Made by a program: the position numbers and the translations under genes
Assembly (NCBI GenBank): GCA_958439205.1
Contig: OY288189.1
Coordinates: 4,293,001-4,357,000, forward strand
DNA from: an uncultured Allorhizobium sp.
Lineage (GTDB): Bacteria; Pseudomonadota; Alphaproteobacteria; Rhizobiales; Rhizobiaceae
Length of the DNA: 64,000 nt
Reading direction: 5' to 3'
Notes under the pieces: model-generated
The model's database searches: none
What the model saw: the letters and a program-made list of their open reading frames with translations, nothing else
Told to the model about the DNA's origin: nothing
In this document: piece by piece, positions 8,001 through 16,706 of the stretch
How the letters are laid out: each line of letters begins with the position of its first letter
How positions within the stretch are numbered: position 1 is the stretch's first letter

Positions 8001-9602
8001 ATGCGCTTTCTCCCCGTCAGCCTGACCGTTCTGATCGTCGAATTGAAAGACCTCGACGAGACGCTCGCGCTCTTTGCCTCGCTGGAAGCCGATCCGGTCG
8101 ACGGCGTCATCGACATCGTGCCGGCCGCGCGCACGTTGATGATCCGGTTTCGGGCGGACATGCTGACGGCAGAAGCGCTTGCTGCGGCCATCTCCCATCG
8201 CGATCTCTCGGCCAAGATCCCGCCCTCGGACATGCTGGTCGAGGTTCCCGTCACCTATGACGGCGAGGACCTGCGCGATGTTGCTGAGCTGACAGGGCTA
8301 TCCGTTGAAGAGGTGATCGAGCGGCATACGGCGAGCGAATTCACGGTCGCCTTCTGCGGTTTCGCACCCGGCTTCGGCTATCTCGTCGGTGGCGACCCGG
8401 CACTACAGGTGCCGCGCCGGCAGAGCCCGCGCACGAAGATCCCAGCGGGATCCGTGGCGCTCGCAGGCGCATTTTCCGGCGTCTATCCGCAGGCGAGCCC
8501 CGGCGGCTGGCAGATCATCGGCACCACGCCCGTCAAGATGTGGGACCTGACCCGCGAGCCACCTGCCCTCTTCCAGCCGGGCTACCGGGTGCGCTTCTTC
8601 GATCTGGCCAAGCGTGCGCAGACCACCATTGCCGAGACCGCTCCGGCTACAATCGCGACTGCTGCGGTCGAGCATTCAGCATCAACCACCATCAGGGTCA
8701 CTGCGGCGCCCATGCCGGCGTTGGTGCAGGACCTCGGCCGCTTCGGCCAGACGGGCCAGGGCGTATCGTCCGCAGGCGCACTCGACCAGGGCGCGTTCCG
8801 CGCGGCGAACCGCATCGTCGGCAATCCCGTGGAGGCCGCCTGTCTCGAAGTGACGCTCGGCGGATTTGCGTTTGAGGTCTCCGGCCCCACTGTCATGGCA
8901 CTCACCGGCGCGCCCTGCCCGCTTGAGATCCGTGACGTCAAAGGTCGCGTGATCGAGGCTGCGAGCTATCAGCCGGTCTCGCTGGAAACCGGCGACACCG
9001 TCACGCTCGGCTTTGCCCCCAAGGGTGCCCGCAGTTACCTCGCCTTCCGCGGCGGTCTCGAAATTGCACCGGTGCTCGGAAGCGCTTCAACGGACACGTT
9101 GGCCATTGTCGGTCCCGACCCAGTCGGCGCGGGTGCGGTGCTTGCCATCCGCGCCGTTGGTCGCAGCCTCTCTCCCGTGTCACTCGACGAGAGCCCGGCC
9201 TTCGACTGCCCGGCGTCCGGCGAGATCGTCACGCTCGATGTCGTGATGGGTCCGCGCAGCGATTGGTTCACCGAACGAGGTATCGAGACCCTGGCGAGCC
9301 AGATCTACGATGTGACGCCACAGTCGAACCGGGTCGGCATCCGGCTTTCAGGGCTGGAAGCGCTTGAGCGCAAGGACAAGGCAGAGCTTCCCAGCGAAGG
9401 CACGGCTACCGGCGCGATCCAGGTTCCGCATAGCGGTCAACCGGTTCTGTTTCTGGCCGACCATCCGCTGACCGGCGGCTATCCCGTCATCGGCACGGTC
9501 GCCGAATATCATCTCGATCTCGCCGGGCAGATCCCGGTGAACGCCAAAATCCGCTTCCGACCCATCACGCAATTCGCCGAGATCACGCCCGCCAAGGCAT
9601 GA
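8001..9602 (+). CDS. Fused 5-oxoprolinase subunits PxpB-PxpC (KipI-KipA fusion)
   Basis: A single 533-residue chain joining the two carboxyltransferase-like subunits that are separate KipI and KipA proteins in Bacillus. The N-terminal half (about 1-210, AHS1/KipI) carries TVAFCGFAPGFGYLVG, PRTKIPAGSVALAG and the PGGWQIIGTT loop. After a short Ala/Thr linker the C-terminal half (about 225-530, AHS2/KipA) shows PALVQDLGRFGQTGQGVSSAGALD and GYPVIGTVAEYHLD. The same AHS1-AHS2 pair forms the carboxyltransferase part of biotin-dependent urea carboxylase. The start is eight bases after the YcsI stop. Together with PxpA it would form an ATP-dependent lactamase; with the downstream biotin protein it could be a carboxylase. 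Confidence 0.9.
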   Translation: MRFLPVSLTVLIVELKDLDETLALFASLEADPVDGVIDIVPAARTLMIRFRADMLTAEALAAAISHRDLSAKIPPSDMLVEVPVTYDGEDLRDVAELTGLSVEEVIERHTASEFTVAFCGFAPGFGYLVGGDPALQVPRRQSPRTKIPAGSVALAGAFSGVYPQASPGGWQIIGTTPVKMWDLTREPPALFQPGYRVRFFDLAKRAQTTIAETAPATIATAAVEHSASTTIRVTAAPMPALVQDLGRFGQTGQGVSSAGALDQGAFRAANRIVGNPVEAACLEVTLGGFAFEVSGPTVMALTGAPCPLEIRDVKGRVIEAASYQPVSLETGDTVTLGFAPKGARSYLAFRGGLEIAPVLGSASTDTLAIVGPDPVGAGAVLAIRAVGRSLSPVSLDESPAFDCPASGEIVTLDVVMGPRSDWFTERGIETLASQIYDVTPQSNRVGIRLSGLEALERKDKAELPSEGTATGAIQVPHSGQPVLFLADHPLTGGYPVIGTVAEYHLDLAGQIPVNAKIRFRPITQFAEITPAKA

Positions 9603-9650
9603 TCTCGCGCCGAGGACGATGGCGCCCAAAAAGACAGTGAGGAGACCCCG

Positions 9651-11387
9651 ATGAAGAAAGTGCTGATTGCCAATCGCGGCGAGATTGCCGTGCGCATCAT
9701 CCGCGCCTGCCGCGACTACGGGCTCCAGTCCGTCGCCGTCTATGCCGATCCTGACATGGATGCGGTGTTCGTCACGCTGGCAGACGAGGCCTATGGTCTT
9801 GGCGGCAGCCGTCCGGCGGAGACCTATCTCGACATTCAGAAGCTCATCGACATCGCTCGCCGTTCCGGCGCGGATGCGGTGCACCCAGGTTACGGCTTCC
9901 TCTCCGAGCGGGCGGAATTCGCCCGTGCGGTGCAGGAGGCAGGGCTCACCTGGATAGGGCCCGATCCGCATGTGATCGAGGCGCTCGGCGACAAGGTCGA
10001 GGCGCGACGGATCGCGCTTTCAGTCGGCGCGCCGTTGGTCGCCGGCAGTGAGGGTCCTGTCGAGACGGCCGAAGAGGTCGTGGCTTTCGCCAAACAGTAC
10101 GGGCTTCCCGTCGCGATCAAGGCTGCCCATGGCGGCGGCGGGCGTGGCCTCAAGGTTGCCTGGAAAATGGAAGAGGTGGCCGAGCTCTATCATTCGGCAG
10201 TGCGCGAGGCGGAGGCCGCCTTCGGGCGTGGCGAGTGTTTCCTCGAGCGTTTCCTTGATCGGCCGCGCCACATCGAGGCACAGGTTCTGGCCGACAAGCA
10301 TGGCAACGTGCTGGTGCTCGGCACGCGTGACTGCTCGCTGCAGCGGCGCAACCAGAAGCTCGTCGAAGAGGCGCCGGCACCGTTCCTGAGCGACGTCCAG
10401 CGCCAGTCGATCCATGACGCGGCGCGGAAGATCTGCGCGGCTGCGGGTTACTCCGGTGCCGGCACGGTCGAGTTCCTGCTTGGCGTCGATGGCACCATCT
10501 CTTTCCTCGAGGTGAATACCCGCCTGCAGGTCGAGCACCCCGTGACCGAAGAGACCACAGGCATCGACCTGGTCGTCGAGCAGTTCCGGATTGCCGAGGG
10601 CAACGCGCTCGAGGTGCTGGAGACCCCTGCCGCGCGTGGTCATTCGATCGAATTCCGGATCAATGCCGAGGATCCCGGTCGCGGCTTCCTGCCGACGCCG
10701 GGTGCGATCACCCGCTTTGACCCGCCATCGGGCCCGGGCGTGCGCCTGGACACGGGCGTTGTCAGCGGTTCCACCATCCCTGGAACCTTCGACTCCCTGA
10801 TGGCAAAGCTCATCGTCACTGGAGCAACCCGCGAACAGGCGCTGGCCCGCGCCCGCCGCGCATTGGCCGAATTCAAGATCGAAGGTGTTGCGACCGTTCT
10901 TCCCTTCCATCGCGCTGCGATGGAATCCAGCGACTTTACCGGTGAAGACGGGTTCCGCGTTCACACGCGCTGGATCGAGACGGACTTTGCCGAAACGCTG
11001 GCATCCTCTCCCCGACCGGAGCCGCTATCGGATGCATCGCTGATCCGCACGCATGTGGAGATCGACGGCAAGCGCCACGAACTCGGCATTCCGGCCGTGT
11101 TGCTTTCAGGTCTTGGCGGCCTTGCCGGCGGTGGTGGAAATGTGGGCGGACAAACCTCGGCAAAAGCCGAAGACGCCGACAGCATCACCGCGCCGATTTC
11201 CGGGACGCTGCAGGCCTTCAAGGTCGAGGACGGGACCGAGGTCCAGGCTGGAGATCTGATCGCCGTCATGGAAGCCATGAAGATGGAAACCCAGGTGACG
11301 GCTGCACGCGCCGGTCGGATCCGGTTCAAGGCCGAGGCAGGCGCCTATCTGCAGGCGGGCCATGAGATCGCGCGGTACGAAGGGTAA
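9651..11387 (+). CDS. Biotin carboxylase fused to biotin carboxyl carrier domain
   Basis: Protein of 578 residues with biotin carboxylase (about 1-450) followed by a linker and a biotin carrier domain (about 505-578). The N-terminus reads KVLIANRGEIAVRIIRACRDYG; the ATP-grasp has the Gly-rich loop AAHGGGGRGLKVA; FLEVNTRLQVEHPVTEE is the signature second ATP-grasp motif. The biotin attachment site is EAMKMET, with the target lysine at about residue 544. GAGGAGA precedes the start. No transcarboxylase of the acetyl- or propionyl-CoA kind is encoded nearby, whereas the upstream KipI-KipA fusion is homologous to the carboxyltransferase part of urea carboxylase. The pair may act as one biotin enzyme (inference). 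Biotin ligase is not encoded in this window. Confidence 0.88.
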   Translation: MKKVLIANRGEIAVRIIRACRDYGLQSVAVYADPDMDAVFVTLADEAYGLGGSRPAETYLDIQKLIDIARRSGADAVHPGYGFLSERAEFARAVQEAGLTWIGPDPHVIEALGDKVEARRIALSVGAPLVAGSEGPVETAEEVVAFAKQYGLPVAIKAAHGGGGRGLKVAWKMEEVAELYHSAVREAEAAFGRGECFLERFLDRPRHIEAQVLADKHGNVLVLGTRDCSLQRRNQKLVEEAPAPFLSDVQRQSIHDAARKICAAAGYSGAGTVEFLLGVDGTISFLEVNTRLQVEHPVTEETTGIDLVVEQFRIAEGNALEVLETPAARGHSIEFRINAEDPGRGFLPTPGAITRFDPPSGPGVRLDTGVVSGSTIPGTFDSLMAKLIVTGATREQALARARRALAEFKIEGVATVLPFHRAAMESSDFTGEDGFRVHTRWIETDFAETLASSPRPEPLSDASLIRTHVEIDGKRHELGIPAVLLSGLGGLAGGGGNVGGQTSAKAEDADSITAPISGTLQAFKVEDGTEVQAGDLIAVMEAMKMETQVTAARAGRIRFKAEAGAYLQAGHEIARYEG

Positions 11388-11475
11388 GGCGAAGCTGCAG
11401 CTGAGTTCGCTTGGTGCGGCGTCGCGTATCGGGACCACTTCCAGCGACGTGCAGAAGTGGCAACCACTAAACGAC

Positions 11476-11498
11476 AAAAGGCCCGCCTAGGGCGGGCC
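11476..11498 (-). terminator. Intrinsic terminator of the csbD-like gene
   Basis: Perfect stem GGCCCGCC (11480-11487) with GGCGGGCC (11491-11498) and a three-base loop, followed on the minus strand by TTTT (11479-11476). It begins about 20 bases after the stop of the CsbD-like gene. Confidence 0.8.
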
Positions 11499-11519
11499 AG
11501 ATGTTCAAACATATAAGGC

Positions 11520-11711
11520 TTAGGCCTTGTCTACGACGTTCTTCACGGCGTCTTTCGCCTCACCCTTGGCCTGCTGGCCATGGCCCTTGGCTTCCTGGGC
11601 AGCGCCCTTGGCTTCCAGGCTGTGATTGTCGGTAGCGTCGCCAACGGCCTGCTTTGCCTTGCCGGCCAGTTCATTCGCCTTGCCGGAAATCTTGTCGGAT
11701 GTGGAACCCAT
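11520..11711 (-). CDS. CsbD-like small stress protein
   Basis: A 63-residue hydrophilic protein dominated by Lys, Ala, Gly and Asp, with the CsbD pattern SDKISGKANELAGKAKQAVGDAT followed by AAQEAKGHGQQAKGEAKDAVK. No signal peptide and no Cys. The family is induced by general stress in many bacteria; the biochemical role is unknown. AAGGAG lies seven bases before the ATG, a strong ribosome binding site, and a hairpin terminator follows the stop. It is a single-gene unit between the PxpABC-like operon and the fcs-ech operon. Confidence 0.88.
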   Translation of the reverse strand: MGSTSDKISGKANELAGKAKQAVGDATDNHSLEAKGAAQEAKGHGQQAKGEAKDAVKNVVDKA

Positions 11712-11887
11712 AATCGTTCTCCTTGTTTGCGATATCGCCCAGCTTTCAAGTCGCTATCCGGTCATGTGCCGGGTAAGTCCGTCTCTGGCTGCTCTACGAT
11801 CCGCTTACATCTACAATGCTTGAGGGAGACGATCGTTCCGGTGACGCGCTCACGCGGCACCGATCTTTTGGGTTCTTAGTCCATTCC

Positions 11888-12715
11888 TCAGCGCTTGTAG
11901 GCGCCGAGACCGGGGCGATAGGTCTTGTCGTCGAGGAACTGTTTCAGGCCTTCAGCGCGCCCATTGCTCTTGTCCAGAAAGAGCATCTGCTCGAGCTTGG
12001 CATAGATGTAATCGTCGGCCTGCTCCCAGGGCATGTTGCGCACACGCTTGAACGTATCCTTGGCAGCCTTCAGCACGACGGGGTTCTTTTCCAGCAGGCT
12101 CGCGCAAAGCGCACGGACACGCGTTTCCAGATCGGCGAGCGGCACGGATTCGTTGACCAGGCCCATTTCGCGGGCCTTCTGGCCGCCGAAGTTTTCGCCC
12201 GTCATGATGTAGTAGAGCGAGTCACGGTGGTTCATGACCTCGGCCACGGCGCGGGTGACATTGCCGCCCGGCAGGATACCCCAGTTGATTTCAGAAAGGC
12301 CGAACGTGGCTTCGTCAGCGGCGATCGCGAGGTCGCAGGAGACGAGCGGCGTGAAGGCACCGCCGAAGCACCAGCCGTTGACCATGGCGATGGTCGGCTT
12401 TTCGAAATACATCAGGCGGTTCCACCAGCCACCCGACTGGCGGCGGCTCTTCAGGACGGCCGCGCGGCCCTTGCCATCGTTCTCGCGGAAGTATTCCTTC
12501 AGGTCCATGCCGGCGGACCAGGACTGGCCAGCACCGCGCAGGACGAGCACGCCGCAGCGGTCGTCGGCTTCCAGTTCGTCCAGCACTTCGAGCATGCGGA
12601 CATTCAGCTTCGGGTTCATCGCATTGCGCTTTTCCGGGCGGTTCAGCGTCACGAAGGCGATGCCGTTGTCGAATTCGACCAGAACCGGATCTGGCGTGGT
12701 GTTCGTATCAGTCAT
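11888..12715 (-). CDS. ech: p-Hydroxycinnamoyl-CoA hydratase/lyase (feruloyl-CoA hydratase/lyase)
   Basis: Crotonase-family enzyme of 275 residues, the usual length of HCHL. It hydrates feruloyl-, p-coumaroyl- or caffeoyl-CoA and then splits the product to the benzaldehyde plus acetyl-CoA. HCHL-specific features distinguish it from fatty-acid enoyl-CoA hydratases: SWSAGMDLKEYFRE, WWNRLMYFEKPTIAMVNGWCFGGAFTPL, FGLSEINWGILPGGNV. The start at 12715 has AAGGAG seven bases upstream; an ATG at 12760 would lack this. The gene lies 51 bases downstream of the CoA ligase gene on the same strand, so they form an fcs-ech operon. Activity toward both ferulate and p-coumarate thioesters is expected from the family. 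Confidence 0.93.
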   Translation of the reverse strand: MTDTNTTPDPVLVEFDNGIAFVTLNRPEKRNAMNPKLNVRMLEVLDELEADDRCGVLVLRGAGQSWSAGMDLKEYFRENDGKGRAAVLKSRRQSGGWWNRLMYFEKPTIAMVNGWCFGGAFTPLVSCDLAIAADEATFGLSEINWGILPGGNVTRAVAEVMNHRDSLYYIMTGENFGGQKAREMGLVNESVPLADLETRVRALCASLLEKNPVVLKAAKDTFKRVRNMPWEQADDYIYAKLEQMLFLDKSNGRAEGLKQFLDDKTYRPGLGAYKR

Positions 12716-12766
12716 GTTTGGCTCCTTGAGGCATTTCGTTGGGCGCTGTGGCCGGTTCAATGGTGT

Positions 12767-14323
12767 TCAGCTGTTGGCATGGGTCTGGCGCAGGATATGC
12801 TTTTGAGCCTTGCCCGATGCCGTTCGCGGGATTTGGTCGAGGAAGACGATGCGGGCCGGGCGCTTGTAGGACGCCAAACGCTCGGCGCAGTGAGAGAGGA
12901 TCTCGTCTACCGACGGGCTCTCGCCATGGGCCACGATAAAGGCCACGCCGCATTCGCCCCATTTCGGATCCGGCAGCCCGAGCACGGCCACGTCCCTCAC
13001 CTTGGGATGGGCGCCGATGACGGCTTCGACCTCGGCCGGGAATACGTTTTCGCCGCCGGAGATATACATGTCCTTCAGGCGGTCCGGGACATGGATCACG
13101 CCACCTTCCGCGCGGCGTCCGAGATCGCCGGTACGATACCAGTCGCCGACAAAGGCGCGGGCCGTCTCGCCTGGCTTGTTCCAGTAACCGGGGGTGACCG
13201 AGGGGCCCTTCACCCAGATTTCGCCGACGTCACCGTCAGCGACATCCTGGCCATCGTCGCCGACAAGACGGACGGCGAGGAGCGGTGCAGGAAAACCGAC
13301 GCTGCCGGGGTGGCGTGCGACGGCATCGCGGTCCAGCGGCATATGGATCGTGGTGCCGGCTTCGCTCATGCCGTAGCCGTTGACGAGCGGAATGCCGTCT
13401 TCAAGGAAGGTTTCGATCAGTGCCGGAGAGAGCGGTGCTCCGCCGATGAAGATCGCTTGCAGGGCTTTCAGCGCCGTCGGATCCCAGGCCGGCGCATTGC
13501 GCAGTGCTGCTGCCATCTGGGGAACGGCAAAGTAATGCGTGACGCCGAGGGCTGGATCCCCGAGGACCGAGAGCGTCCGCTCGGGCAGGAAGCGATCCGA
13601 AATCACGAGGCGACCGCCCATCATCAAGGTCGTGCGCCCGATCGCCACAAGGCCGATCGTGTGGAAGAAGGGAAGATCGCAAAGCGCCACAGAGCGGCTC
13701 GTGACCTCTCCGACAAGGGCAAAATTCACAGCCGAGGCAAAGGCATTGCGGCGGGTGATGATGACGCCCTTGGGGCTGCCGGTTGTGCCTGACGTGTAAA
13801 GCATGATGCAGGGTGCGTCCGCTTCGGTGGGCTTAGGCTCAGCGCGCTCGGTGCCGGCCAGCCTTCCTACCCAACCGCCCTGCCCCTCGAGGGCGATGGT
13901 GCGCGGCAGCTGCTGCTCGACATCTTTGAGAACCGCGGAAAATTCGACGTCATGCAAAAGCAGAGCAGGCTCGCAATCGGCGATGATCTGTCCTAGCTCG
14001 GATGCTCCGAGGCGCCAGTTCAGGGGGACAAAAACGTGGCCGGCACGCTGGCATGCGAGACACACGGTGATCTGTTCGATCGAATTGCGCCCGAGAAAGG
14101 CAATGCGCTGCGATGCCGGCAGACCGCTTGTGAACTGGCCGATCAGCGCGGCTCCGCGGCCGACCGCCTCATCCAGTGCTGCATAGGTCTCGGAGCGGCC
14201 CGTGGCGACTTCGTAGACCGCCTGCCGCTCTGGGCTGACCATAGCGCGATAGATCAACGGATCATCCGTCTCCAGTCCGACGGATCCAACTTCCATCGCC
14301 ATCGCTTGGAATTCAGGCTGCAT
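12767..14323 (-). CDS. fcs: Feruloyl/p-coumaroyl-CoA synthetase
   Basis: Acyl-adenylate-forming CoA ligase of 518 residues. The AMP-binding P-loop MLYTSGTTGSPKGVI, the VNGYGMSEAG motif, WYRTGDLGRR, and the C-terminal GGENVFPAEVEAVI and RTASGKAQKHILR (catalytic lysine) are all present. It activates hydroxycinnamates with ATP and CoA as the first step of ferulate and p-coumarate catabolism, as indicated by the adjoining hydratase/lyase gene. The start at 14323 has GGGAGG six bases upstream; the reading frame is open much further upstream but that part has no ligase homology. A promoter and a perfect palindrome lie upstream, shared with the divergent MarR gene. Confidence 0.92.
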   Translation of the reverse strand: MQPEFQAMAMEVGSVGLETDDPLIYRAMVSPERQAVYEVATGRSETYAALDEAVGRGAALIGQFTSGLPASQRIAFLGRNSIEQITVCLACQRAGHVFVPLNWRLGASELGQIIADCEPALLLHDVEFSAVLKDVEQQLPRTIALEGQGGWVGRLAGTERAEPKPTEADAPCIMLYTSGTTGSPKGVIITRRNAFASAVNFALVGEVTSRSVALCDLPFFHTIGLVAIGRTTLMMGGRLVISDRFLPERTLSVLGDPALGVTHYFAVPQMAAALRNAPAWDPTALKALQAIFIGGAPLSPALIETFLEDGIPLVNGYGMSEAGTTIHMPLDRDAVARHPGSVGFPAPLLAVRLVGDDGQDVADGDVGEIWVKGPSVTPGYWNKPGETARAFVGDWYRTGDLGRRAEGGVIHVPDRLKDMYISGGENVFPAEVEAVIGAHPKVRDVAVLGLPDPKWGECGVAFIVAHGESPSVDEILSHCAERLASYKRPARIVFLDQIPRTASGKAQKHILRQTHANS

Positions 14324-14367
14324 ATTCATCCTCCCATCGCCACCCTGAAGGGCCTCCTTGGCGAATT

Positions 14368-14382
14368 GTATGTTGAACATAC
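14368..14382. promoter_or_regulatory. 15-base palindrome, candidate MarR operator
   Basis: GTATGTT-G-AACATAC, a perfect 7+1+7 inverted repeat between the divergent fcs and marR genes, 45 bases upstream of the fcs start. It overlaps the proposed fcs -10 box, as expected for repression by the adjacent MarR protein with release by a hydroxycinnamoyl-CoA. Confidence 0.65.
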
Positions 14383-14407
14383 TAATTACGCGCTCCGCAT
14401 TTGACAA
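14379..14407 (-). promoter_or_regulatory. Candidate promoter of fcs-ech
   Basis: On the minus strand: -35 TTGTCA (14407-14402), 17-base spacer, -10 TAGTAT (14384-14379). The -35 region is embedded in a 12-base string, CCACTTGTCAAA, that also occurs upstream of vdh. Confidence 0.5.
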
Positions 14408-14485
14408 GTGGGAATTTGACTGTTGCAGTCGAAAGTGATCATGAATGATTTGCAAGTTCCATGCCGCATGATTGGAAGAGGAGCC

Positions 14486-14998
14486 ATGACTCGACATAAT
14501 GACCTGAAGCCGGCCAATGACGACGACGTATTCGAAGTCGGCGCTCCCTTGCGCACGGGCCGTCTCGACGAAATTCTCGGCTTCCATCTGCGTATGGCCA
14601 ATGTCGCCATCTATCAGGACTATACGGCTGCGATGGGGGACATCGGTCTGACCCAGAAGCAGTTTGCCGTACTTGAGCTGATCGCGGCCAATCCGAAAGT
14701 CAGCCAGATCGATATCGCCAATCAACTGAGCATGGACCGTGCCACGATGATGGCGCTGGTCAACCGGCTGGAGGGGCGAAACCTTCTGGAGCGCCAGCCC
14801 TCGCCGGTCGATCGGCGGCGCCAGGAATTGCTGCTGACGGGCGATGGGGTCGAGATCCTGAAGCAGGCACGCAACATCCAGGAACAGCACGAACTGCGCT
14901 TCACCTCGCGGTTTTCGGCCGAAGAGCTGGAGCAATTCATCGACGGCCTGAAACGCATCTACGCAGATATCATGCCGCGCTCGAACCAGACCGACTGA
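14486..14998 (+). CDS. MarR family regulator of hydroxycinnamate catabolism
   Basis: MarR-type winged-helix repressor, 170 residues. The core is GLTQKQFAVLELIAANPKVSQIDIANQLSMDRATMMALVNRLEGRNLLERQPSPVDRRRQ, with the typical wing DRRRQELLLT. The start at 14486 is preferred because GGAAGAGGAG lies just upstream. It is divergent from fcs-ech, the classical arrangement for FerC/FerR-like repressors that release DNA on binding feruloyl-CoA or p-coumaroyl-CoA. A palindrome in the shared intergenic region is the likely site. A strong hairpin follows the stop. Regulatory target is inference from position. Confidence 0.88.
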   Translation: MTRHNDLKPANDDDVFEVGAPLRTGRLDEILGFHLRMANVAIYQDYTAAMGDIGLTQKQFAVLELIAANPKVSQIDIANQLSMDRATMMALVNRLEGRNLLERQPSPVDRRRQELLLTGDGVEILKQARNIQEQHELRFTSRFSAEELEQFIDGLKRIYADIMPRSNQTD

Positions 14999-15020
14999 TC
15001 TGGTCTTTCGCCATCCCAAA

Positions 15021-15048
15021 CAAAACGGCCGCCCAGAGGGCGGCCGTT
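15021..15048. terminator. Bidirectional terminator between marR and vdh
   Basis: An 11-base perfect stem, AACGGCCGCCC (15024-15034) with GGGCGGCCGTT (15038-15048), and a three-base loop lie between the convergent stops of marR and vdh. The minus strand continues with TTTTG, so it suits vdh best. Confidence 0.8.
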
Positions 15049-15061
15049 CCTGTTTCCAATA

Positions 15062-16513
15062 TCAGAAGGGGTAGTGCTGGTTCGGATCTTCGATGGTGAT
15101 CCAGCGCAGTTCGGTGAACTCGGCAATCGCTGCCTTGCCACCGAAACGGCCGTAACCACTGCCCTTCACCCCACCGAACGGCATCTGCGGCTCGTCGAAT
15201 ACGGTCGGGCCGTTGATGTGGCAAATGCCAGACTCGATGCGGGCGGCGACAGCCAGCGCGCGCCGGATATCACGGCTGAAGACGGCACCGGACAGGCCAT
15301 ATTCCGTGTCGTTGGCGACGCGGATTGCCTCTTCCTCGCCGCTGACCCGGATGATCGGCTTGACCGGGCCGAAGCTTTCTTCCTGGTACATCCGCATGTC
15401 GGACGTGACGTTGTCGAGCAGGGTCGCTTCGACGACGCTGCCTTCGCGCTTACCACCGGCAACAAGCTTGGCGCCCTTGGAAACGGCGTCTGCAATCAGC
15501 TCGTCCATCTTCTTTGCGGATTCAAGGCTGATGAGCGAGCCGAGCACGACATGACCCTTCGGGTCACCGGCCGGCAGCTTCGAGGCCTTGGCTGCTAGCT
15601 TGGCGACGAACTCGTCGGCGATCTTTTCGTCGACGATGATGCGCTCCGTCGACATGCAGATCTGGCCCATATTGGCGAAGGCGCCGAAGGCAGCAGCGTT
15701 CACGGCCGCATCGATGTCGGCATCGTCGAGGATGACGAGCGGTGCCTTGCCGCCGAGTTCCAGAAGAGCCGGCTTCAGGTTGCGGCCGCAAAGCTCGCCG
15801 ATGATCTTGCCGACCTTGGTGGAGCCGGTGAAGTTGACGCGCTTGACCGCCGGGTTGGTGATCAGGGCTTCAACGATCTTGCCCGCATCCTCGGGCGCAT
15901 TGGTGATGACGCTGATTGCACCCGTCGGCAGGCCTGCTTCAACGAGGCACTGGGCGATCAGGCGATGCGTGCCGGGGCACTGCTCGGACGCCTTGAGGAT
16001 GACGGTGTTGCCGCAGGCGAGCGGCATGGCGACAGCGCGGGTGCCGAGGATGATCGGTGCGTTCCACGGCGCGATGCCGAGGCAGACACCGACGGCCTGG
16101 CGCATGCCCATGGACAGGGAGCCCGGCTTGTTGGACGGGATGACCTCGCCGGAGATCTGCGTCGTCATCGAGGCAGCTTCGCGCAGCATGCTGGCAGCGA
16201 CCATGACGTTGAAGGCGCCCCAATGGCCGGTCGCGCCGGTTTCTGCGATCACCAGCGCGGAAAACTCCGCTGTTTTCGATTCCATCACATCCGCTGCCTT
16301 GAGCAGGATCTTGCGACGCTCGCCGGGGCCGGTCTTCGACCATGCCGGGAAGGCAGCAGCCGCAGCGTCGACCGCAGCGGCGGCGTCTTCCAGGCTTGCG
16401 GCCGAAGCGGTCGTGGCCACTTCCTGCGTGAAGGGATTGATGCGAGTAAAGGTCTTTCCGCCCGAAGCCTGCTTTTCGGCTCCGTTGATCAGCAGCGATA
16501 TATGCATATTCAT
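15062..16513 (-). CDS. vdh: Vanillin / 4-hydroxybenzaldehyde dehydrogenase
   Basis: NAD(P)-dependent aldehyde dehydrogenase of 483 residues. Catalytic Glu is in LELGGKAP (E252), catalytic Cys in GQICMSTER (C286), and the cofactor-binding segment includes NFTGSTKVGK. The aromatic-specific ALDH branch is suggested by GVCLGIAPWNAPIILGTRA and the location beside fcs-ech and pobA. It oxidises vanillin to vanillate and 4-hydroxybenzaldehyde to 4-hydroxybenzoate. GGAGGAGG lies seven bases before the start at 16513. It is downstream of pobA on the same strand with a 193-base gap containing its own candidate promoter. Family is certain; substrate follows from context. Confidence 0.9.
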   Translation of the reverse strand: MNMHISLLINGAEKQASGGKTFTRINPFTQEVATTASAASLEDAAAAVDAAAAAFPAWSKTGPGERRKILLKAADVMESKTAEFSALVIAETGATGHWGAFNVMVAASMLREAASMTTQISGEVIPSNKPGSLSMGMRQAVGVCLGIAPWNAPIILGTRAVAMPLACGNTVILKASEQCPGTHRLIAQCLVEAGLPTGAISVITNAPEDAGKIVEALITNPAVKRVNFTGSTKVGKIIGELCGRNLKPALLELGGKAPLVILDDADIDAAVNAAAFGAFANMGQICMSTERIIVDEKIADEFVAKLAAKASKLPAGDPKGHVVLGSLISLESAKKMDELIADAVSKGAKLVAGGKREGSVVEATLLDNVTSDMRMYQEESFGPVKPIIRVSGEEEAIRVANDTEYGLSGAVFSRDIRRALAVAARIESGICHINGPTVFDEPQMPFGGVKGSGYGRFGGKAAIAEFTELRWITIEDPNQHYPF

Positions 16514-16660
16514 GGGTATACCTCCTCCATTGTTGTAACGTTCAGAACCCACGCCACCAGCCGGTGACGTTGCCAGATCACCACTCTCGATTGATCATCG
16601 AGCCCCCGGGCAAACGGCAAATTCAGGCACCGGGCGTCTCCGCCACCCGGCTATTTTGTA

Positions 16661-16688
16661 AGTCTAGCAAACAATTGAATTTTGACAA
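16661..16688 (-). promoter_or_regulatory. Candidate promoter of vdh
   Basis: On the minus strand: TTGTCA (16688-16683), 16-base spacer, TAGACT (16666-16661). The -35 region sits in CCACTTGTCAAA, identical over 12 bases to the fcs promoter region. The palindrome seen at fcs is not repeated here. The leader to the vdh start would be about 140 bases. Confidence 0.4.
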
Positions 16689-16706
16689 GTGGCGCTGGAG
16701 CAGTGA

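Noticed and set aside
11816..13792. 658-codon open frame on the plus strand
   Set aside because: It lies entirely opposite ech and fcs, which have firm family motifs; its translation shows no family motif and has the His/Arg/Asp bias typical of the antisense of GC-rich genes.
14324..15019. Upstream extension of the fcs frame by more than 200 codons
   Set aside because: The extension runs antisense to the MarR gene, has no ligase homology, and the ribosome binding site GGGAGG fits the start at 14323.
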